A DNA stretch of 64,000 bases from Puia dinghuensis (GTDB lineage Bacteria; Bacteroidota; Bacteroidia; Chitinophagales; Chitinophagaceae), in the NCBI RefSeq assembly GCF_014642875.1, contig NZ_BMJC01000004.1, positions 606,070 to 670,069 of the forward strand, given 5' to 3'. Shown piece by piece: positions 49,218 to 57,128 of the stretch. A model generated the notes under the pieces. It made no database searches and was not told the origin of the DNA. It worked only from the letters and a program-made list of their open reading frames with translations. Both the position numbers and the translations under genes were made by a program. The number at the start of each line of letters is the position of its first letter. The first letter of the stretch is position 1.

Positions 49218-50984
49218 TTATTCACCTAATACTATTTCCACGCGACGGTTACGGCTCCTGCCCGCTTCCGTGCTGTTGTCGGCTACGGGCTTCGTCGAAC
49301 CAAAACCCTTGGTCTCGATACGAGCTTCTTTCAAGCCCCTCCGAACCAGGTATTCCTTCACGGCCGCAGCTCTTTTCTCCGACAGAGGCATATTCACCTC
49401 ATCGGAGCCGTTGTTGTCGGTGTGACCGAATACCCCGATCTTCAGACCTTCGGCGACTACAGCCGACTGGAATATCTCGTCCAGCATCTTATAGGAGTCA
49501 GGCCGGATGACAGCCGAACCCGTCTCAAACTCGATGTGGTACGACCGGGAAGAGACAGCCTCCGTGATCTCGCTCGCGTACTTTGTCTCGATGGCCTTTC
49601 CTTCCAGCAATTCGGGGTGATTGGAGATCACACTCAGCAGGAAGGATTTGTCCACGGCTTTTTCATAAGGAACAAAATTGGGCATGATCTTAGGATACAT
49701 CTTCACCATCAGATTACCGAAGGTGTTATATACCGCCTTGTACCTGTCCACCTTGTCTGCACCAAGCCCATAGCTGTTGGCCATATCGGCAAGGTTAAAG
49801 ACGGCAGAACCACCAAGGTGTACCTTCAACCCCTGTACGTCCTGTTCTTCGACGCCATTATAATATTTCAACCAGTAGGCGGCATTCTGTTCCTGGTAAA
49901 CCGCTGCGCTTACTTCAGAAGCGAATTTCCGCGCTTCGGTAAACGACCTCACCTGGTCGCCGGCCTCGGCCAGCGCGATGATCATGTCCTCGATATCGGT
50001 ACGATGATCATAGGCCCATTTCTTTATCGCAATTGTCTCGACAGGCATTTGCGAAGCATACTGGTGCGTACTGGCGATGGTTACCAGTCCACCCTTCTTC
50101 GTGGCGACATTTACGTCACCCGGCGTCCAGGTGGCTACCGCATCCACGCCAACCGTCGTATCCCGGCCCGTGGTCTTACCGTTCTCGATCACCTTCCTGC
50201 TCTCGGTATAACCGGTGATGTACTTATTCGGCGCATCCAGGAAGTCATTGGCGGCGATGAGGTTGATGGCTTCGGCATCATAGGTGGTCTCATCGGGGTT
50301 CACCTTGATACCGTTGTCACCGGCCCATTTCAGCAGGATATTGACGTCACCGTCGCGCAGCACCCCGGCCACGCATTTACCGATGGCGTTATGGGGATCC
50401 TGTTTCCAGGAAGCGGGACCCATCACCTGGTCTTCCCCAAAAGACTTACCGTGAGCGATAGGCAGAATGATGGGTTGATATTCGGGACCCAGTGCCTCCA
50501 GGCTTTTCGAAAGCGAGGTCATAAAGGCGGGCATCCCGTCACCCATAAAGGAGATCAATACCCCCGGTGTATTCGGGTTGGTCTTGTACTCCGAGGCAAA
50601 CTTGACAAGGTCGGCCATCTGCTTGTTACAATCGTCCTGGCGCAGGTAGGTGATATCGAGATGGGCCTTGTCGAACAAGGAGCCCTTCGTGGTCCTTACT
50701 CCACCATTGGCGTACATTCCGGAGAACTGGGCATTCCAGGCCATCCGCTCCCACGTCATCGGGGTACCGCCGTTGACGGCTTCTGTTGTGGAAGGCAGCG
50801 CCAGCAATACGGCGTTTGCATTCAGGGATGCTTCAGGGGCATCGGGTAATACGACCTTACCGACTTCGACTGCCTTACCGGCCTCTTTAGGCCTTGCCTG
50901 ATACCATTTTACACTGAGAATACCGGCAGTAACGACAACAGCAATGATCAATAATTTACCGGCGGGTTTTAATTTGAGTGCCAT
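49218..50984 (-). CDS. solute-binding-protein-like domain fused to an OmpA peptidoglycan-binding domain
   Basis: 588 residues. One N-terminal membrane helix (about 11-27), not a lipobox, holds it at the inner membrane. A large periplasmic-binding-protein-like region (about 60-470, with CNKQMADLVKFASEY, DGDVNILLKWAGDNG, VDAVATWTPGDVNVA) follows. An OmpA C-terminal domain (about 478-588, GHTDNNGSDEVNMPLSEKRA and SRNRRVE) ends the protein. The layout would bridge the inner membrane to the cell wall while binding a solute for the adjacent permease/ATPase. It is encoded 42 bp upstream of the permease gene. Confidence 0.88.
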   Translation of the reverse strand: MALKLKPAGKLLIIAVVVTAGILSVKWYQARPKEAGKAVEVGKVVLPDAPEASLNANAVLLALPSTTEAVNGGTPMTWERMAWNAQFSGMYANGGVRTTKGSLFDKAHLDITYLRQDDCNKQMADLVKFASEYKTNPNTPGVLISFMGDGMPAFMTSLSKSLEALGPEYQPIILPIAHGKSFGEDQVMGPASWKQDPHNAIGKCVAGVLRDGDVNILLKWAGDNGIKVNPDETTYDAEAINLIAANDFLDAPNKYITGYTESRKVIENGKTTGRDTTVGVDAVATWTPGDVNVATKKGGLVTIASTHQYASQMPVETIAIKKWAYDHRTDIEDMIIALAEAGDQVRSFTEARKFASEVSAAVYQEQNAAYWLKYYNGVEEQDVQGLKVHLGGSAVFNLADMANSYGLGADKVDRYKAVYNTFGNLMVKMYPKIMPNFVPYEKAVDKSFLLSVISNHPELLEGKAIETKYASEITEAVSSRSYHIEFETGSAVIRPDSYKMLDEIFQSAVVAEGLKIGVFGHTDNNGSDEVNMPLSEKRAAAVKEYLVRRGLKEARIETKGFGSTKPVADNSTEAGRSRNRRVEIVLGE

Positions 50985-51004
50985 ATAATTAAGTTTTAAA
51001 ATTT

Positions 51005-52003
51005 TTAATTCAATAAATCTTTATAGCGATCCGTAACATTCACGTCCTTAAGGTGACCCTTGTCGGCGCCATCCTTTAAGGCCGATCCCGCGTAATGGAA
51101 GTCCTTACCGAGGTCGAACCGGTTGATCAGCTCTAACGCCTGGGCTGACTTAGCCTTATCCTCCAACACCTGGTCATCCATAAAGCGGGAGGTGACATCG
51201 ATAGCCGACTTGATATGCCCGATCTTTTCCCCGATTCTCACCTTCAACAAGGCCAGGGCCTTCTCAGCATCCCTGTTCAGGTCATCGTCACCCTTAAAGG
51301 CCTTCATGGCGCTGGTGACAGCAGAGAGCCCGGTCGTAACGGAGTAATACAGGTCTTTCTTTGCTTCAAGGTCCAGCTTGGCATCCTCGAGCATGATCCC
51401 GCTTTCCTCATAGGCCGCATCGGCAAACTGGATCAGTTTGTTCAGATCGCCCACGATAGGCGTTACGTTGTCGATGTACTCCCGGCAACGCATAACGTTG
51501 TTGGTGTACAGGTTCACCTGGCGGGTGCTCCCGTTCTCGGCTTGCAGGATCTTTACTTTCTGGATGTTCAGCTGAAGCTCTTTCTCCTTCTCGGAGAGCT
51601 TGTCCATCAGTTCGCTTTGTTTACCCTTCAGTCTTCCCGACTGCTTGTACAAAGTGTCCCTGTCCTTATAACCCTGGTCGATCTTCGCCTGCAGGATGTT
51701 AAAGGGGTTCAGCTCGATAGCCAGCCCGATGGAGTAATTGGCGACAAACTCTGAAAGGTATTTCAGCGCCCGCCAGAACTTCCGGTTGGAGACGGTCATC
51801 AGCAGAAAACCGCAGATGACACCCCCGATCACCAGGTTGACGAGATTCCAGGTCACCGAAACCAGCCAGGGCAACACATACGTGAGAAACCCATAGGCCA
51901 GCCCCGCAAACAAGGAGAGCCCGACGACAGCCGTCGCGATATTCTTCGGCTCGCTCCACCATCCCGGGGTTTTTGTTTTTTGCATTAGTGTGTTCATGGT
52001 CAT
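51005..52003 (-). CDS. membrane-anchored coiled-coil protein, PspA-like C-terminal half
   Basis: 332 residues. Two hydrophobic helices near residues 22-65 are followed by a long helical region. It has heptad-rich segments (KGKQSELMDKLSEKEKELQLNIQKVKILQ) and a C-terminal part (YYSVTTGLSAVTSAMKAFKGDDDLNRDAEKAL...) that recalls PspA/IM30 proteins. It could scaffold the transporter or stabilise the membrane. The similarity to PspA is by pattern only. It lies between the 209-residue coiled-coil gene (12 bp) and the OmpA fusion gene (20 bp). Confidence 0.75.
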   Translation of the reverse strand: MTMNTLMQKTKTPGWWSEPKNIATAVVGLSLFAGLAYGFLTYVLPWLVSVTWNLVNLVIGGVICGFLLMTVSNRKFWRALKYLSEFVANYSIGLAIELNPFNILQAKIDQGYKDRDTLYKQSGRLKGKQSELMDKLSEKEKELQLNIQKVKILQAENGSTRQVNLYTNNVMRCREYIDNVTPIVGDLNKLIQFADAAYEESGIMLEDAKLDLEAKKDLYYSVTTGLSAVTSAMKAFKGDDDLNRDAEKALALLKVRIGEKIGHIKSAIDVTSRFMDDQVLEDKAKSAQALELINRFDLGKDFHYAGSALKDGADKGHLKDVNVTDRYKDLLN

Positions 52004-52015
52004 TTAGATTTGAGG

Positions 52016-52645
52016 TTATTGTATATAAAGTTTTATCTTCTCGATATCGTACTGTATCTGCTGCTTCCGCCTTTCGCATTCGGCTGTGTAACCGCTGCTG
52101 CTGGCCGTCAGCTTTTCCTTGCTTTCGGCGATCTCGCTCTGCATAGCGCTTATCTGCTGTTGCAGTTCGAGAATCTCCTGTGAGAGCGCCTGGATGCGGC
52201 GGCTTTTTTCCTCGGCCTCGGCGCTGCGGCTGTTAACTTTTTCCTGTAAGGCGGCTTCTACCGTCTTCTGGAAATGATCCGCATCCGTCGTCAGCACCCG
52301 CAGGTATTCATTGGCTGTCGATAAGAGCTTTTCCTTATCGAGCCCCTGCACCTGCAAGCCGGCAAAAGCCGCACTATACCTCGACCGCTCATCGGCGATC
52401 GCCAGCATAGCGCCCGTCATTCGGACGAATTCGTAGTAGTCCGGACCCGGAATGTTTGCGTCGCTAAACAGCTTGTCGAAATAGTCGGCAAACCGCGGGT
52501 CTGCGGGCGTACCCGTCGACCGCTGCGCTGCAGGCGCGACAACCGTCCGTTCTACTTTCGGCGACACGGCCGGCTCGTTGTCTTCTTTTTTGTCCTCTCC
52601 GACATCTATAAAAGCGGAAAGGATCTTCTTGCCTAATCTGGCCAT
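52016..52645 (-). CDS. cytoplasmic coiled-coil protein of the OmpA-fusion operon
   Basis: 209 residues. A disordered, proline-rich N-terminus (about 15-50) is followed by a short helical domain (DYFDKLFSDANIPGPDYYEFVRMTGAML) and a long coiled coil (about 130-200, EEKSRRIQALSQEILELQQQISAMQSEIAESKEKL). No membrane helix or enzyme motif is seen. Pairing with the next gene's coiled coil would place it at the inner face of the membrane. Confidence 0.75.
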   Translation of the reverse strand: MARLGKKILSAFIDVGEDKKEDNEPAVSPKVERTVVAPAAQRSTGTPADPRFADYFDKLFSDANIPGPDYYEFVRMTGAMLAIADERSRYSAAFAGLQVQGLDKEKLLSTANEYLRVLTTDADHFQKTVEAALQEKVNSRSAEAEEKSRRIQALSQEILELQQQISAMQSEIAESKEKLTASSSGYTAECERRKQQIQYDIEKIKLYIQ

Positions 52646-52775
52646 AGTTGTTGTTTTAAATGGTTAAAAGATTCGGTCGAGCCGCTGGAAGCAGCTGCCG
52701 GTGATAGCTATTTTCGGGCATAGCACTCCCATCTAGGACTATTGCAAGTCATAGCGACGGTGCCAGCGCGTTATG

Positions 52776-52937
52776 TCATTGGAGAAGCAGGCAGGTCAAG
52801 AGCATGTCCTCCCGCACGGGCTCAGGTACATAAGCCTGTGCCGGTTTTTCCTTTAACGGCCGGTGTGACAACTGCCGGTAAATGACGGATAAGATAAGGG
52901 TGAGCAAAACGATGATCAGCCCAATAAGCTTTTTCAT
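52776..52937 (-). CDS. small single-helix membrane protein (53 residues)
   Basis: An ATG-to-TGA frame on the minus strand gives a 53-residue protein with a basic MKK start, one strong hydrophobic helix (LIGLIIVLLTLILSVIY, about 4-20) and a short polar tail with one Cys. It lies 130 bp upstream of the 209-residue gene on the same strand, so it is probably the first gene of the six-gene envelope operon. The signal-anchor layout suggests an inner-membrane micropeptide. The coding call rests on composition and position only. Confidence 0.55.
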   Translation of the reverse strand: MKKLIGLIIVLLTLILSVIYRQLSHRPLKEKPAQAYVPEPVREDMLLTCLLLQ

Positions 52938-52986
52938 GTTTGGTTAGTTAGGACAATTAAGGTTTTGTGAATCTGGCGAAAAGCGG

Positions 52987-53065
52987 AAGGAAGGCTTCCT
53001 TGTAAGACGTTGACAAGACGTCAACCCCGTGGAGAGTGTTTCATAATTGTAGGAGGCAAGCCTCC
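52987..53065. promoter_or_regulatory. three inverted repeats in the leader of the envelope operon
   Basis: AAGGAAG/CTTCCTT (52987-53001), GTTGAC/GTCAAC (53009-53025, 5-bp spacer) and GGAGGC/GCCTCC (53052-53065) lie within about 80 bp upstream of the small membrane protein gene. A TATCTTTA -7-like box is on the minus strand at 53090-53083. The rest of 52938-53338 holds no reading frame I can support; the repeats are the only structure seen. Confidence 0.45.
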
Positions 53066-53338
53066 GTTTGTTTTGATGGAGTAAAGATACTAGTAGCTTG
53101 CCCATCCCCGATAGCATAACCGGGAGCAGCGGTTGCTTTTGTTTAATGACGGTCCGCCTCCTGTGATGAACGGCAAAATAGGTGGTTGAATGTCAAATAT
53201 CGGGTCTGAGCGGTATTTTTTGACTGACGAGCGGTTGCCGGCCTATACCAGCGGCAATCGCTTTCGACCTATCACCGTTAGCTTGTTACGTCGTTGCAAT
53301 TTATCCTGCGTACCTTCCCTTATCAAAATTCTAACGTC

Positions 53339-54187
53339 ATGAATCGCCTGCCGCTGTTCATTCTCTTCACCTGCTGCTTTGCCGCCAACGCCCAGGACAC
53401 GGCACGCCAGATCCCGCTCTGGCCAAATGGCGCACCGGGCTTCGAGAACAAACGCAACGAACCCGAAGAGGCAAAGGACTACTGGGTAAAGAATATCCAT
53501 AACCCAAGCATCACCGTTTATCTCCCGCCAAAAGAAAAGGCTACCGGCGCAGCCGTCGTCATCTTCCCGGGCGGTGGACACCGGCTGCTGGTATTTAATG
53601 CCGAAGGGCGAGACCCCGCTCGTTTCCTCAACAGCCTTGGCATCGCCGCCTTTATTGTAAAATACCGGTTGTTCAGGGAAGATTCAACGCTATATAGTCT
53701 CGATAGAGAAGTAAAACAGGATGCCTATCGGGCAATGCGGCTGGTTCGCAGTAAGGCTGCGGAGTGGAACATCGATCCTCACCGGGTGGGCACGCTCAGC
53801 TTTTCCGCCGGCGGAGAAGTGGCGAATATCATCGCTTATGCCCCGGGGAAAGGCGACCCCGCTGCGCCGGACCCCATCGATCGCCTCGACGGCAAGCCCG
53901 ATTTTCAATTGCTCGTCTATCCCGGACCGCTTGGTGTACCCGCGACCGTGCCTGCCGACGCGCCACCGGCCTTCCTCATCGCGGCCAATGACGATCCCTG
54001 CTGCTCCACACCCGTCGTTACCATCCTGGAGAGATACCGGGCCGCCCATGTTCCCGTAGAAGCACATATTCTTTCCGGTGGGAAGCATGGATTTAATATG
54101 GGTTACCGGTCGAACCTGGCCGCCGTGAAATCCTGGCCGCAACTGATGGCCAACTGGCTCGCCGACATGGGCCTGCTTCATAAATAG
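53339..54187 (+). CDS. exported alpha/beta hydrolase, acetylesterase-like
   Basis: 282 residues from the ATG at 53339 (signal peptide cleaved at NAQ). The core motifs are IFPGGGHRLL (oxyanion hole), the nucleophile in SFSAGGEVA, the acid in a late PVEAHI context and the His in GGKHGFNMG. They match the BD-FAE/acetyl-xylan-esterase-like carbohydrate esterases of Bacteroidota. A plant polysaccharide acetyl or feruloyl ester is the likely substrate. It lies alone and is followed by hairpins at 54193-54260. Confidence 0.88.
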   Translation: MNRLPLFILFTCCFAANAQDTARQIPLWPNGAPGFENKRNEPEEAKDYWVKNIHNPSITVYLPPKEKATGAAVVIFPGGGHRLLVFNAEGRDPARFLNSLGIAAFIVKYRLFREDSTLYSLDREVKQDAYRAMRLVRSKAAEWNIDPHRVGTLSFSAGGEVANIIAYAPGKGDPAAPDPIDRLDGKPDFQLLVYPGPLGVPATVPADAPPAFLIAANDDPCCSTPVVTILERYRAAHVPVEAHILSGGKHGFNMGYRSNLAAVKSWPQLMANWLADMGLLHK

Positions 54188-54190
54188 ACG

Positions 54191-54251
54191 GAGGCTCCGA
54201 CCGGGCTCGAACCCCGGCCCCAAAACAATAGCCCCCGGTAAGAATACCAGG
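54191..54251. other. T-arm-like hairpin and strong stem-loop after the esterase gene
   Basis: On the minus strand CCGGG-GTTCGAG-CCCGG (within 54198-54214) looks like a tRNA T-arm, but no D-arm, anticodon arm or acceptor stem accompanies it. Next, AGCCCC-C-GGTA / TACC-A-GGGGCT (54228-54253 region) forms an 11-bp stem with one mismatch. The pair may be an esterase-gene terminator, or the T-arm part may be a tRNA 3'-end remnant from past integration. Confidence 0.35.
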
Positions 54252-54394
54252 GGCTTACTAATCAAAGTGTTTTAACCATTAAACCTTATCCTATGAAAAA
54301 CCAAAAATACATCCGTATCATGGCAATCGCGCGGATTCGGCCCATGGTTATTAATGCATTAGGAACCAACTTTAAGAATTCCTAGGTAAATCAC

Positions 54395-54910
54395 TTATTT
54401 ATCAGCCAGCATCGATGTCTCCTTGATCGGCATATCGAGAATATCCGGAAAAATATTCATCATATCACTCACCTTATTATAATTCACGTCGAAAAACCTC
54501 CAGGTCGCCCCCTCGTCTTTAGACTGGCCTATCAGGTGGGAGACTAAGTGATATTTCTTATCGTCCCGGTGAAAATAGCGGGAAAGCTCGACGACACACT
54601 GCCATTGGTCTTTTAGGGTCACCAGTGTCTCCATCTTCAGCTCCGGCGCTGCCTCTTCGATATTGCTGGTCGTATAAGCCCGCATCATCTGGACATGACC
54701 AAGATAACCCTCTTTACCGCCATAATATTTTATGACGCTGAGGGGCGCCAGATCGGCATACGCTGACCATTGGCCATACGTATCCGTCTTGACAAGACTA
54801 TCAGCAAAATGTAAAGCGTTCCGGGAGATCTTGGCCGTATCCGGCTGGGCCTGGCTGGTAAGAGTGGGCAAAAGGAATAAGGCTCCGGTCAAGAAGTTCA
54901 GGACTTTCAT
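54395..54910 (-). CDS. secreted protein of unknown function, NTF2-like pattern
   Basis: 171 residues from the ATG at 54910 (signal peptide cleaved near SQAQ). The mature part begins with a helix (ALHFADSLVKTDTYGQWSAYADLAPLSVIKYYGGKEGY) and then carries strands such as TLVTLKDQWQCVVELSRYF and KKYHLVSHLIGQSKDEGATWRFFDV, a layout like small NTF2-like (SnoaL) domains. No catalytic residues are evident. The gene is alone on its strand; 54254-54394 before it holds only a short 30-codon frame at 54293-54385 with no further support. Confidence 0.65.
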   Translation of the reverse strand: MKVLNFLTGALFLLPTLTSQAQPDTAKISRNALHFADSLVKTDTYGQWSAYADLAPLSVIKYYGGKEGYLGHVQMMRAYTTSNIEEAAPELKMETLVTLKDQWQCVVELSRYFHRDDKKYHLVSHLIGQSKDEGATWRFFDVNYNKVSDMMNIFPDILDMPIKETSMLADK

Positions 54911-55033
54911 GGGTATTGATTTAGAGGCCAATATATAAAATTCCGGTAATTAAGACAAGGGGGGGCTCCGAAAAAGCCGTTTTTTTAGTACCTTGATCCA
55001 CGTCCGGAAAAACCGCGATATTTGCAATCACTT

Positions 55034-56104
55034 ATGTCACAAAGAACTGATTTTGTTTATTCCGCCAAGCAGGAACCCCATCGGCTTCGTACCAAACAGA
55101 TTTTGCAGCAACATCCGGAAGTAAGAAAGCTTATCGGAAAAAATAAATATACGTTTTTCGCGGTCCTCGGACTCGTCCTGCTCCAGGTGGCCCTGGCCTG
55201 GGTGGTAAAGGATCGCTCCTGGTGGATCGTGGCCGGCGTCGCCTACCTCGTCGGCGCCTTCGCCGATCATTCCCTTTTTGTGATGATCCATGAATGCGCC
55301 CACCACCTCCTGTTCAAAAACCGCGCTGCCAACCGGCTCACCGGCATCCTTGCCAATCTCCCCCAACTGTTCCCCAGCTCTATCTCTTTCGAACGCTACC
55401 ATATAAAACATCATTCTTTCCAGGGAGTGCACGAACTCGATGCCGACCTGCCCAACCGCTGGGAGGCCAAACTGATCAATAACTACTTCATCGGCAAGGT
55501 CATCTGGCTGCTGTTCTACCCCCTCTTCCAGACCTTCCGCATCTCGCGTCTCCGGGAGATAAAGCCTTTCGATAAATGGGTAGCACTCAATTGGGTCGCC
55601 TGTGCCGTCTTCATTGCCGCCATATGGTATTTCTTCGGCCCCAAGGCCATCGTCTACCTCCTGGCCAGTTTCTTCTTCTCCGTGGGTCTCCACCCCCTGG
55701 GCGCCCGGTGGATACAGGAGCATTATCTCACGCATGACGATCAGCAGGAAACCTTCAGCTATTACGGCGTGCTCAATGCTGTAGCCTTCAACGTTGGCTA
55801 CCACAACGAACACCATGACTTTCCTTCCATCCCCTGGAATAAATTACCCCTGATAAAAAAGTCCGCCCCGGACTATTATGACACCCTCGCGTCTCATAAG
55901 TCCTGGACAGTACTCTTCTTCCGGTTCCTGTTTGACAAGGAGATATCGCTCTATTCCCGCATCGTGCGCAAGGAAAGAGGGAAGGTAGCGCTCACCGACG
56001 AGTCCAGGCCCGACATGGACCTGCTTGCTGGACAAGCGCAGGCGCATAATCCGCAGCAAAGCCCCGCAGGCATCGCCGCTGCTACGACAGCGCCAGCACT
56101 GTAG
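55034..56104 (+). CDS. membrane fatty-acid desaturase, close to sphingolipid delta-4 desaturase (DES1)
   Basis: 356 residues from the ATG at 55034. Three histidine boxes, HECAHH (86-91), HIKHH (123-127) and HNEHH (257-261), and five hydrophobic helices define the membrane desaturase superfamily. From memory, the sequence shares long blocks with eukaryotic dihydroceramide desaturase DES1. These include the start (DFVYSAKQEPHRLR), VGYHNEHHDFPSIP around box 3 and the late DYYDTLASHKSW. Bacteroidota make sphingolipids, so it may introduce the 4,5 double bond into a ceramide or a related long-chain base. A tail of about 25 Ala/Gln-rich residues follows. Confidence 0.93.
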   Translation: MSQRTDFVYSAKQEPHRLRTKQILQQHPEVRKLIGKNKYTFFAVLGLVLLQVALAWVVKDRSWWIVAGVAYLVGAFADHSLFVMIHECAHHLLFKNRAANRLTGILANLPQLFPSSISFERYHIKHHSFQGVHELDADLPNRWEAKLINNYFIGKVIWLLFYPLFQTFRISRLREIKPFDKWVALNWVACAVFIAAIWYFFGPKAIVYLLASFFFSVGLHPLGARWIQEHYLTHDDQQETFSYYGVLNAVAFNVGYHNEHHDFPSIPWNKLPLIKKSAPDYYDTLASHKSWTVLFFRFLFDKEISLYSRIVRKERGKVALTDESRPDMDLLAGQAQAHNPQQSPAGIAAATTAPAL

Positions 56105-56120
56105 CCGCAGCTGCGCAGGC

Positions 56121-56999
56121 TTAAATAAATACTCTCGTTCCGGAATTGAAACTCTCCCTGAACTCCTTCGGGGTACAGGTCTTTTTCTTCTTGAAGATGC
56201 GGTTGAAATTGGAGATGTTGTTAAACCCGCAGTGGTAGGATATCTCTGATATGGAATGCGTCGTATCGATGAGCATCCGGGACGCATGTCCTAGCCTGAT
56301 CTCGTTGAGACTATCGATAAAAGTGTTCCCCGTCCTTTTTTTTATAAACCGGCTAAAGGATACCTCCGTCATGCTCACCAGCCTCGCTACCTCGCCAAGC
56401 GTTATCGGCTTGTCATAGTTGCTGTTCATATACTCGAAAGCCTTTTCTATTCGCCTGCTGTTATATCTGAAATGCTGCTCGCTGAACGAAGCGTCCGACA
56501 GGGTCCGCATATCACGCGAAACAGACAGATCGTTCAATATCGCCAAAAGCTCGAGCACCGAACCGAACCCATTCCTCTGGTTGAGGGAAAGTATCCGCGG
56601 CGCCAACGCTTCAGCCGTCTCACGGGAAAAAAGAATGCCCTTCTGGCTCTTGTCGATCATCCCGCGGATAAAGCTCAATTGATTGCGCTGGAGCAGCTTC
56701 TCTTCAAAAAGGTCTTTGTGCCACTGTATCGTTACTTCCCTTATCTCTTCGCTTTTGCATTGATGTGTGAACCAGGCGTGATATAGGTTGGGGCCCACCA
56801 GCACCAATTCGAGGTCGTCGATGGTATCGATATGGTCTCCGACAATGCGTCTAGCTCCTTTCGCATTGATTATCAGGTTTAATTCCAGTTCCTCGTGATA
56901 ATGTAAGGGGAAAGTGAATTCTTTTTTAACCCGGGAGAAGATCGTAAAACAGTCGTTTTGCGTGAGTGGGGTAATCTCCCGGATGATGTTCGTACTCAT
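56121..56999 (-). CDS. AraC-family regulator of the mannan-utilisation operon
   Basis: 292 residues. The N-terminal cupin-like sensor (about 1-170, FPLHYHEELELNLIINAKGARRIVGDHI) is followed by a typical double HTH (ITLGEVARLVSMTEVSFSRFIKKRTGNTF ... GFNNISNFNRIFKKKKTCTPKEFRESF). It is divergent from the symporter-phosphorylase-epimerase operon, with about 130 bp between them, so it most likely activates that operon in response to a mannosaccharide. No matching operator pair was resolved in 57000-57128. Confidence 0.93.
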   Translation of the reverse strand: MSTNIIREITPLTQNDCFTIFSRVKKEFTFPLHYHEELELNLIINAKGARRIVGDHIDTIDDLELVLVGPNLYHAWFTHQCKSEEIREVTIQWHKDLFEEKLLQRNQLSFIRGMIDKSQKGILFSRETAEALAPRILSLNQRNGFGSVLELLAILNDLSVSRDMRTLSDASFSEQHFRYNSRRIEKAFEYMNSNYDKPITLGEVARLVSMTEVSFSRFIKKRTGNTFIDSLNEIRLGHASRMLIDTTHSISEISYHCGFNNISNFNRIFKKKKTCTPKEFRESFNSGTRVFI

Positions 57000-57128
57000 A
57001 TGGCAGTCGGTCTTAAGTTAGCTAAAGATAGATAAGAAAGTAGTACCCGGCCCGGCGAAAATAGGATATCTTACCTCCATGAGACACTTCTTTTTGCCAA
57101 TTTGCTGCTCGTCCTGCTATTTTACGAT

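Noticed and set aside
49422-50849. 475-codon plus-strand frame inside the OmpA-fusion gene
   Set aside because: The minus-strand protein has clear domains; the long antisense frame follows from its codon composition.
54191-54214. tRNA gene on the minus strand after the esterase
   Set aside because: Only a T-arm-like stem-loop is visible; anticodon arm, D-arm and acceptor partner are missing.
54293-54385. 30-codon frame before the NTF2-like gene
   Set aside because: It has a start and stop but no helix, motif or conservation that I can judge, so it is not reported as a gene.
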